Positions 1 through 4,633 of a stretch of 11,537 nucleotides of DNA are shown here, piece after piece; the first letter of the stretch is position 1, and each line of letters opens with the position of its first letter. Source of the stretch: JAIXWP01 sp044371755. GTDB lineage: Bacteria > Bacteroidota > Bacteroidia > Flavobacteriales_D > Sanyastnellaceae. The position numbers and the translations under genes are program-made. The notes beneath the pieces were generated by a model. The model had not been told where the DNA came from, made no database searches, and worked only from the letters and a program-made list of their open reading frames with translations. The stretch covers positions 1 through 11,537 of the forward strand of contig JBILSZ010000084.1 of NCBI GenBank assembly GCA_044371755.1, in the 5' to 3' direction.

Positions 1-91
1 TAAACTTCACGTAAGCAAGAGTTGACGCGGAAAAATGCGCCTTTTGTTGATAAAACACTAGCGTTGTTAATAAGGACGGGGTTTTGTAGTT

Positions 92-114
92 AAAAAAAGT
101 CCCTATTCATAGGG
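92..114 (-). terminator. Terminator-like hairpin, minus strand
   Basis: Read on the minus strand, CCCTAT and ATAGGG (101-114) form a short perfect hairpin, closed realistically by a TGAA loop. It is followed by AC and then seven T (complement of the A run 92-98). No minus-strand gene starts nearby. The nearest minus transcript is the permease ending at 767, which lacks its own terminator, so this hairpin could end its read-through. The stem has only five to six pairs, so the call is moderate. Confidence 0.4.
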
Positions 115-130
115 TTTTCGAACCTTTTTT
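111..130 (+). terminator. Terminator-like hairpin, plus strand
   Basis: GGTT-TTCG-AACC (113-124) forms a small stem with a TTCG tetraloop, extendable by a G-T and an A-T pair, followed by six T (125-130). It sits 28 bases before the cupredoxin start and would end a plus-strand transcript entering from left of the window. It overlaps the minus-strand hairpin at 101-114, so the two structures compete. The stem is short. Confidence 0.4.
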
Positions 131-157
131 CTCCATTTCCGTATTTTTACACCATTA

Positions 158-763
158 ATGAATCTAATGAAACACTTATTTATACTCATCCTTATTGCAA
201 TCACCTCACCCACTCTAGCCACTGTCTGGAATATAGAAGTTGGCGGCGAATCAGGAAGCACTACCAACCCTCCTTATTATAGCCCTCAAAACCTCACCAT
301 TCTCGAAGGAGATCAAATCGTTTGGACTTGGGTGGGCGGGCCTTTCAACGTGACCTGTACTGGAGGACCTCAGCCTTTTGCATCTGGCAATCTCCTGCCC
401 GGACAAAGCTTTAGTTTTACCTTTACCGTATCAGGAATTTATACTTTCGAATGTACCCTCGAAGATCATGCACAAACAATGTTCGGTTCCGTATTCGTGT
501 TCCCAACGGGCACCATTAATATTAATGAATTGGATGAAGAGCAATTCCACGTTTACCCAAACCCAACTGCAGATCAAATAAAAATCGAAACGAATCTCGA
601 CTACTCCTCCGTTCAACTCATCAATAATGAAGGAAGAATCATCAAAATGTGGAATACACCTGGATTAAAGAATCTTGATATAAATGAATTCCCCGCAGGT
701 ATTTATTTCATTCAAATCACCAGCGATCCCATCATTTCCAGAATGAGAATCGTGAAGTTGTAA
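158..763 (+). CDS. Secreted plastocyanin-like (cupredoxin) protein with type IX sorting domain
   Basis: This 201-residue protein has three parts. Residues 1-21 are a signal peptide: a Lys-containing start, a hydrophobic stretch and an Ala before the mature Thr-Val-Trp. Residues about 24-115 are a plastocyanin/azurin-like beta domain. Residues about 129-201 are a Por/type IX secretion C-terminal domain, with its YPNP motif at 133-136, GIYF at 181-184 and a basic hydrophobic end. The protein should be exported to the periplasm and passed by T9SS to the cell surface or medium. C99, H104 and M108 resemble the Cys-His-Met half of a type 1 copper site, but their spacing is unusual, and the position where family members usually have His before Asn-Val is Phe (F63). 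Copper binding and electron transfer are therefore doubtful. C67 could pair with C99. A second Met at codon 4 is an alternative start. No Shine-Dalgarno is seen. TATTTTTA at 142-149 is a near match to the Bacteroidota -7 box. The gene ends 3 bp from the convergent permease gene. Confidence 0.88.
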   Translation: MNLMKHLFILILIAITSPTLATVWNIEVGGESGSTTNPPYYSPQNLTILEGDQIVWTWVGGPFNVTCTGGPQPFASGNLLPGQSFSFTFTVSGIYTFECTLEDHAQTMFGSVFVFPTGTININELDEEQFHVYPNPTADQIKIETNLDYSSVQLINNEGRIIKMWNTPGLKNLDINEFPAGIYFIQITSDPIISRMRIVKL

Positions 764-766
764 TTA

Positions 767-2086
767 TTACCTCGATATCTTTTTATATATAAAGTAAAAT
801 AGCGCCCCGACCGGAATAATCAACAACCCGAAATACGCGGATGGATCGTCGCTTAAGGCATTCATATAGATAAACCAGCCGACAACGAGTATAAAGATGA
901 TGGGCAAAATAGGATACAAAGGCGTTTTAAAGCCCGCTACATTCTCTTTATCTCTACTCCGCGCCACAAAGATGCCAACGCATGTGAGAAGCAAGAAGAA
1001 CCACTCTGTAATGGTCACGTAGGTATAGAGATTCTCAAATCCTTTCCAAATAAATATGAGCACTATGCTGATCACACTTTGAAGAATGATCGCATTCAAT
1101 GGCACTCCAAATCGTGGGTGATCTTTTGCAAATGTTTTGAAAAAAATACCCTCCACACTCATCTGTCGAATGATGCGTGGCGTGGCGAGAATATACAATC
1201 CAGCACATCCAAAAACTGAAATCGCAATCAAGGCAGCCACCGCCTTTTCACTACCAGGAATAATCTTACCCATGGCGTCCGAGGCAAGCGTTGAGCTATT
1301 CTGAATCGTGGTAGTGTCCAATACTTTCATATAACCCATATTGCAAAGCACATAAGTCAAGGTCACCACAGTGGTACCAATGATCATCGCCAAAGGAATA
1401 TTGCGCTTAGGATTGCTTGCATCGCCCGCCACAAAGCTGGCATAGTGCCAACCGGTGTATGACCACAAAACACCCACAAAAGCCTTGGCATAATTGGGAC
1501 CACCGTTGGCGGCTGCGTCTACTACCACTGCACCGGCAGTATCGAAAATGTCTCGAGTGCCCAAAAACAACGCTGCTAACAAGATTCCATAAATACCTAT
1601 GATTTTTAATACAGTAGAAATATTCGCAAACCATTCGCTCGACTTGATTCCAAACGTATTAAATAACGTGAGAATAACCACTGAAATGGCCGCTACAAGC
1701 GGTTTGTATTCATCAGCAAACGGTATAAACTTTTGCGTATAATCAGCGAAAACGATGATGAGCGCCGCAATTGTACCCGATGAAACAACAGTGAAAAGGC
1801 TCCAGCCATACAAGAAAGCCGGCATCGGACCGATAGTCTTATTCAAGTAGGTATAAAGACCACCGCCACCCGAATAGCGTGAGCCCAATTCTGCAAAAAC
1901 CAAAGCCCCAATTAAGGAAATGAGTCCACCCGCTACCCACAATAAAATCATTTCCGTAGAATCGGGCACTGCCTTAGCGATATCCGTAGGAGTCTTGAAA
2001 ATCCCAGATCCAATGGTGCTTCCGATGGCAATCATCGTCAGCGCGAAAAGAGAAAGGCCTTTGGTATTTTGGCTCATAGAGGGCAT
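767..2086 (-). CDS. APC-superfamily amino acid permease (LAT-like)
   Basis: This is an inner-membrane amino acid transporter of 439 residues with about twelve hydrophobic segments. The family signature GSTIGSGIF lies at 22-30 in the first helix. FAELGSRYSGGG follows at 64-75. A stretch around 210-231 with GWHYAS and NPKRNIP matches the conserved loop of L-type (LAT) transporters and related exchangers. The length is close to the usual 430-480. Substrate and direction (proton symport or exchange) cannot be read from sequence. The start is ATG at 2086; a second ATG at 2077 (codon 4) is equally possible. An exact TACATTTG promoter box lies 13 bp upstream of the first ATG on the same strand. The gene diverges from the DUF6913-dapA unit, which gives no clear functional link beyond amino acid metabolism. 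No terminator lies between its stop and the convergent cupredoxin gene, so its transcript may run antisense into that gene. Confidence 0.93.
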   Translation of the reverse strand: MPSMSQNTKGLSLFALTMIAIGSTIGSGIFKTPTDIAKAVPDSTEMILLWVAGGLISLIGALVFAELGSRYSGGGGLYTYLNKTIGPMPAFLYGWSLFTVVSSGTIAALIIVFADYTQKFIPFADEYKPLVAAISVVILTLFNTFGIKSSEWFANISTVLKIIGIYGILLAALFLGTRDIFDTAGAVVVDAAANGGPNYAKAFVGVLWSYTGWHYASFVAGDASNPKRNIPLAMIIGTTVVTLTYVLCNMGYMKVLDTTTIQNSSTLASDAMGKIIPGSEKAVAALIAISVFGCAGLYILATPRIIRQMSVEGIFFKTFAKDHPRFGVPLNAIILQSVISIVLIFIWKGFENLYTYVTITEWFFLLLTCVGIFVARSRDKENVAGFKTPLYPILPIIFILVVGWFIYMNALSDDPSAYFGLLIIPVGALFYFIYKKISR

Positions 2087-2099
2087 GATTTAGTGCCGC

Positions 2100-2107
2100 C
2101 AAATGTA
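2100..2107 (-). promoter_or_regulatory. Promoter -7 box of the permease gene
   Basis: On the minus strand this reads TACATTTG, an exact match to the Bacteroidota -7 consensus TAnnTTTG, 13 bp before the first ATG of the permease. A clear -33 TTG at normal spacing is not evident. It lies back to back with the plus-strand box at 2121-2128. Confidence 0.5.
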
Positions 2108-2115
2108 ACTGCTTT

Positions 2116-2132
2116 GTGCCTATTTTTGGCAC
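2116..2132 (+). promoter_or_regulatory. Promoter -7 box of DUF6913-dapA inside an inverted repeat
   Basis: TATTTTTG at 2121-2128 matches TAnnTTTG exactly and lies 9 bp before the ATG at 2138, so the transcript would have a very short leader. The box is embedded in an inverted repeat, GTGCC (2116-2120) and GGCAC (2128-2132), which could be an operator or a chance hairpin. No clear -33 element was found. Confidence 0.42.
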
Positions 2133-2137
2133 CTGCT

Positions 2138-2692
2138 ATGAAGGCAATACGAAACATCAAAGAATCGCTTGGTCGAAGAATGCTCCGAAAGGAATCAGCC
2201 CCCGCACGCAAACGCAGCGGAGGCAACTTCAATAGCGCCCAAAAAATTGGTATACTGTATCTCGATAAAGACGAGGCGCAATACAATCTCATTCGCAATT
2301 ACGCCAAATACCTCAAAGAACATTTTGATGTAAAACAAGTCCATGCGCTTGCCTTCGTGGATATGCCAGCAAAAAAACTTCCAGCATATCAAACGCAAAT
2401 ATTGGAGTCTTCCTTCTTCTCACGCGAAGACGTCAACTGGCACTCTAAGCCGCTAAAAAACACTGATAATTTTATTCGTGAAGAATTCGACATCCTTCTC
2501 GACTTAAGCGGTGGTAATACAGTGCCCTTGCATTATGTTCTAAAACTTAGCTTGGCTAAAATGAAGGTAGGTTTGGCGGGAACACGCGGTGAGAAATATT
2601 ACGACTTCATAGTAAACATGGGCAACGATGCCCCAATTGATAAATTTATCGAGCAACTCAACCTGTATTTAAGCAACCCAAAAATAAAATGA
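2138..2692 (+). CDS. DUF6913-like conserved Bacteroidota protein
   Basis: This 184-residue soluble protein resembles the uncharacterised DUF6913 family, found in Bacteroidota and often next to dapA. A basic N-terminal stretch (about 1-28, many Lys and Arg) resembles the family's usual start and precedes an alpha/beta domain. It holds KIGILYLDKD (36-45), NWHSKP at 100-105, the EEFDILLDLS segment (115-124) and KVGLAG (143-148). I recognise the family from its pattern and context; its function is unknown. The frame is open further left to 2069, but that start lies inside the divergent permease gene and upstream of the promoter box at 2121-2128. I therefore take ATG 2138, which restores the family-like beginning. 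The stop overlaps the dapA start as ATGA, so translation is probably coupled. This suggests co-production with DapA and perhaps a role in the same pathway or in cell envelope synthesis, which is inference. Confidence 0.85.
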   Translation: MKAIRNIKESLGRRMLRKESAPARKRSGGNFNSAQKIGILYLDKDEAQYNLIRNYAKYLKEHFDVKQVHALAFVDMPAKKLPAYQTQILESSFFSREDVNWHSKPLKNTDNFIREEFDILLDLSGGNTVPLHYVLKLSLAKMKVGLAGTRGEKYYDFIVNMGNDAPIDKFIEQLNLYLSNPKIK

Positions 2693-3576
2693 ATCAACTC
2701 AGAGGCTTAGGTGTCGCCATGGTGACTCCGTTTAAAAAAGATCTTACTCCTGATTTACCCGCACTAAAAAAACTCACTGAATTTCTCATCAACGGCGGTG
2801 TAGATTATTTGGTTGTAATGGGCACCACAGGAGAATCGGTAACCCTCGATAAAGAAGATAAAAAAGCAGTGCTCGACACTGTACTCAGCACCAACGCTGG
2901 TCGCAAGCCTGTGGTATTGGGAGTGGGTGGTAACAACACTTTTGAAGTTGCTAATCAACTCTCACGCGTAGATGCAACAGGACTTACGGCCGTATTGAGC
3001 GTGACGCCTTATTATAACAAGCCTACACAAAATGGATTGTTCGAACATTACAAAGCCCTCAGCGAAAGTTCGAAACTTCCCATTATTCTTTATAATGTAC
3101 CTGGAAGAACATCGGTAAATCTTTTGCCAGATACCGTTTCCCGCATCGCATTTGACTGTCGCAATGTGATTGGTATTAAAGAAGCGAGCGGCAACATCGA
3201 GCAAATCATGACCGTGATTCACGAAACACCGAAAGAATTTTTGGTGATCAGTGGAGATGATGCATTGACCTTGCCATTGATAGCTGCCGGTGCGGATGGC
3301 GTCATTTCCGTTGTAGGAAATGCATTTCCAAAAGAGTTTGGTGCGATGGTGCATGCGGCGCTCGAGAACAAACTTGATGAAGCGCGTCCTATTCATTACA
3401 AGCTTTTGGAAATTATTCAAAACCTTTTTGTGGAAGGCAATCCTGCGGGTATCAAAGAAGTGCTCGCACATCTTGACATTTGCGAAAACTACATGCGACT
3501 ACCGCTGGTGCCTGTATCACAAAACACCAGCGAGCGCCTCCGCAGAATTATGATTGACGAAGAGTTTATAAAATAG
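2689..3576 (+). CDS. dapA: 4-hydroxy-tetrahydrodipicolinate synthase
   Basis: DapA condenses pyruvate with aspartate semialdehyde in the cytoplasm, the first committed step to diaminopimelate (cell wall) and lysine. The 295-residue protein is the usual length for a TIM-barrel aldolase of this family. Visible active-site features are GTTGES at 45-50 with the paired Thr (T46, T47), YYNKPTQ at 108-114, the catalytic Tyr at about 135 in LYNVPGRT with the substrate-binding R140, and the Schiff-base K164 in GIKEASG. GDD at 189-191 and the PAGIK stretch near 252-256 are also typical. All key residues are present, so it should be active. The ATG overlaps the stop of the preceding DUF6913-like gene by four bases, and a strong hairpin terminator follows 11 bp after the stop. 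Related aldolases (N-acetylneuraminate lyase, KDG aldolase) share the fold, but the motifs fit DapA best. Confidence 0.97.
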   Translation: MNQLRGLGVAMVTPFKKDLTPDLPALKKLTEFLINGGVDYLVVMGTTGESVTLDKEDKKAVLDTVLSTNAGRKPVVLGVGGNNTFEVANQLSRVDATGLTAVLSVTPYYNKPTQNGLFEHYKALSESSKLPIILYNVPGRTSVNLLPDTVSRIAFDCRNVIGIKEASGNIEQIMTVIHETPKEFLVISGDDALTLPLIAAGADGVISVVGNAFPKEFGAMVHAALENKLDEARPIHYKLLEIIQNLFVEGNPAGIKEVLAHLDICENYMRLPLVPVSQNTSERLRRIMIDEEFIK

Positions 3577-3587
3577 CCAAAAAGAAT

Positions 3588-3622
3588 AAAAAGCCCAGAT
3601 TTTAATCTGGGCTTTTTATTTT
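3588..3622. terminator. Strong bidirectional intrinsic terminator between dapA and the TRIC gene
   Basis: The 14-base arms AAAAAGCCCAGATT (3588-3601) and AATCTGGGCTTTTT (3604-3617) are perfect complements around a two-base centre, with GC-rich middles and T-runs on both strands. It lies 11 bp after the dapA stop and immediately after the stop of the convergent TRIC gene (3626 on the minus strand), so it can serve both. Confidence 0.93.
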
Positions 3623-3625
3623 AGA

Positions 3626-4237
3626 TCACTGCCTTGAAAACCGCAACTGATTGAGTGGTTTTATTTTTTTGGATAAAATTCTCAAAACAGTGATGACCGC
3701 CATCGCGATGATCATGGGCGTCCAGCCTACAAATCCGAGGGCGATCATGCCGATATAAAGAATCGCTCCAATGGCCGCGACCGTGGCATTCCATTCCTCT
3801 CGCAAAATCATCGGGATCTCATTGCAAATCACATCACGCAACATACCGCCGAGAATCACACTCAGCACACCGAAAATGATACTGATAAAATAACTCAATC
3901 CCAGATCGAGACAGTATTGCGTACCCAATACTGTGAACATCCCGATACCAATGCTATCGATGATAAAAATTGTCTTTTTAATGCGTTGCAGATGACGCGA
4001 AATGAGCAACGCGCACACCACTCCTACGATCACCGCAACAATAAGGCGATGATCGCGCACCCATGAGAGGGGATAGTGACCGATGAGGATATCGCGCACG
4101 GTGCCACCGCCCAATGCGCTCACCGCCGCGACAAAAGTGATCCCAAACACATCCAGCTTGCGCTGCGAAGCGACCATAGTTCCACTCACTCCAAATACAA
4201 ACGTTCCTACAATACTGATGATCTCTTGATTATTCAT
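3626..4237 (-). CDS. UPF0126/TRIC-type membrane protein (cation channel or glycine transporter family)
   Basis: This is a 203-residue inner-membrane protein with about seven hydrophobic segments and the internal two-fold repeat of Pfam PF03458. The first repeat ends in GGGTVRD (43-49) and the second in GGMLRD (130-135). Bacterial members were shown to be related to trimeric intracellular cation (TRIC) channels. The Pfam family is also described as a putative glycine transporter, because some members lie behind glycine riboswitches. Which role applies here is open. The length is normal. The start is ATG 4237. The 24 bases between this ATG and the upstream terminator contain no recognisable promoter, so the gene probably depends on the leader promoter at 4441-4470 and on read-through of the hairpin at 4261-4292. 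It shares the bidirectional terminator with dapA. Confidence 0.92.
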   Translation of the reverse strand: MNNQEIISIVGTFVFGVSGTMVASQRKLDVFGITFVAAVSALGGGTVRDILIGHYPLSWVRDHRLIVAVIVGVVCALLISRHLQRIKKTIFIIDSIGIGMFTVLGTQYCLDLGLSYFISIIFGVLSVILGGMLRDVICNEIPMILREEWNATVAAIGAILYIGMIALGFVGWTPMIIAMAVITVLRILSKKIKPLNQLRFSRQ

Positions 4238-4254
4238 TTATTAATTTTTTTCTT

Positions 4255-4292
4255 AAAATAAAAAGGCCCGGTGCTGCTGCATCGGGCCTTTT
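4255..4292 (-). terminator. Intrinsic terminator or attenuator just before the TRIC gene
   Basis: On the minus strand GGCCCGATGC and GCACCGGGCC pair around an AGCA loop, with one G-T pair. Four further A-T pairs extend the base, and the stem is followed by TTTTTATTTT (complement of 4255-4264). The T-run shows that it acts on minus-strand transcripts. It ends 18 bp before the TRIC ATG. The only units that can feed it are the 4441-4470 promoter transcript and read-through from the tRNA. Its 5' arm contains CGATGC, complementary to GCATCG upstream in the same transcript (4338-4343), a possible antiterminator pairing. Confidence 0.85.
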
Positions 4293-4327
4293 GTAAGGGG
4301 TTATGTAATGTTATTCGTATATTATCA

Positions 4328-4420
4328 CTACTCGCCACGATGCTTTTGATTATAAAAAATATGTTTACACCACATCTGTTGGTGCATCATATCGTGTTTA
4401 TAAAAGCAAAACTTTATCAT
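4328..4420 (-). CDS. Candidate 30-residue leader peptide or small protein
   Basis: An ATG at 4420 opens a 30-codon frame ending in TAG at 4328-4330. I do not recognise the product. It has four His, four Met (with the start), four Lys, three Phe, two Cys (C5, C18) and one Trp, an unusual metal-ligand-rich mix, and ends in NQKHRGE. The ATG lies about 16 bases after the predicted transcription start of a well-formed promoter, and the bases before it (GAAAGAAAAAAGCC) are A-rich, as is common before Bacteroidota starts. That placement is the main reason to take so short a frame seriously. The frame ends 35 bp before the terminator at 4261-4292, which precedes the TRIC gene. It may be a leader peptide that controls this terminator, a free small protein, or a chance frame within a small RNA. 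Conservation has not been tested. Confidence 0.4.
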   Translation of the reverse strand: MIKFCFYKHDMMHQQMWCKHIFYNQKHRGE

Positions 4421-4440
4421 GGCTTTTTTCTTTCGCGGTG

Positions 4441-4470
4441 CAAAACTACGCACACTTTCCGTAAAGTCAA
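4441..4470 (-). promoter_or_regulatory. Promoter of the TRIC leader / small ORF unit
   Basis: On the minus strand TTG (4470-4468), a 19-base spacer and TAGTTTTG (4448-4441) match the Bacteroidota housekeeping promoter (TTG or TTTG, 17-23 bases, TAnnTTTG) in both boxes and spacing. It begins right after the T-run of the tRNA terminator, so it starts a new unit. Transcription should begin near 4436. Confidence 0.72.
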
Positions 4471-4472
4471 GT

Positions 4473-4500
4473 TAAAAAAAAGACGCCAAATAGGCGTCTT
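4473..4500 (-). terminator. Intrinsic terminator of tRNA-Arg
   Basis: On the minus strand AAGACGCC and GGCGTCTT (arms at 4493-4500 and 4480-4487) form a perfect eight-pair stem with a five-base loop, followed by a run of T ending at 4474. It starts 15 bases after the tRNA 3' end and ends that transcript before the next promoter. Confidence 0.92.
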
Positions 4501-4515
4501 AACATTAATTTTCTG

Positions 4516-4589
4516 TGACACCGTAGGGAGTCGAACCCCAAACCTTCTGATCCGTAGTCAGATGCTCTATCCAATTGAGCTACGGTGCC
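4516..4589 (-). tRNA. tRNA-Arg(ACG)
   Basis: The 74-nt minus-strand sequence folds as a complete cloverleaf. The acceptor stem is GGCACCG with CGGTGTC (one G-T pair). The D stem is GCTC/GAGC with loop AATTGGATA. The anticodon stem is TCTGA/TCAGA with loop CTACGGA. The variable loop is AGGTT, the T stem TGGGG/CCCTA has one G-T pair, and the T loop is TTCGACT. The anticodon ACG (4553-4555 on the plus strand) reads Arg CGN codons, with A34 expected to be edited to inosine by TadA. The discriminator is A and CCA is not encoded, so it must be added enzymatically. The gene stands alone with its own promoter box and terminator. Confidence 0.97.
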
Positions 4590-4606
4590 ATCGCGTAAAG
4601 CGGGCG

Positions 4607-4614
4607 CAAATATA
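4607..4614 (-). promoter_or_regulatory. Promoter -7 box of tRNA-Arg
   Basis: The minus strand reads TATATTTG, an exact TAnnTTTG match, 17 bp before the first tRNA base. It lies between the serine hydrolase stop and the tRNA. The -33 region is AT-rich without a clear TTG. Confidence 0.6.
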
Positions 4615-4633
4615 CAGATTTTTTTTAAAATCC

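Noticed and set aside
2069..2137. Upstream start for the DUF6913-like gene
   Set aside because: It would begin inside the divergent permease gene and upstream of the best promoter box; the 23 extra residues lack family character.
2962..3471. Minus-strand frame of 169 codons opposite dapA
   Set aside because: It lies wholly inside an intact dapA with all catalytic residues; its sequence resembles no protein family and is a mirror frame.
4293..4440. Glycine riboswitch upstream of the TRIC gene
   Set aside because: Glycine riboswitches are known before PF03458 genes, so I looked for the conserved aptamer core segments by eye. None is present. SRP RNA and other common small RNA signatures were not recognised either.
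4615..4633. Terminator of the serine hydrolase gene
   Set aside because: GATTTT-AAAA-AAAATC after the stop is a weak A-T stem without a following T-run on the minus strand.
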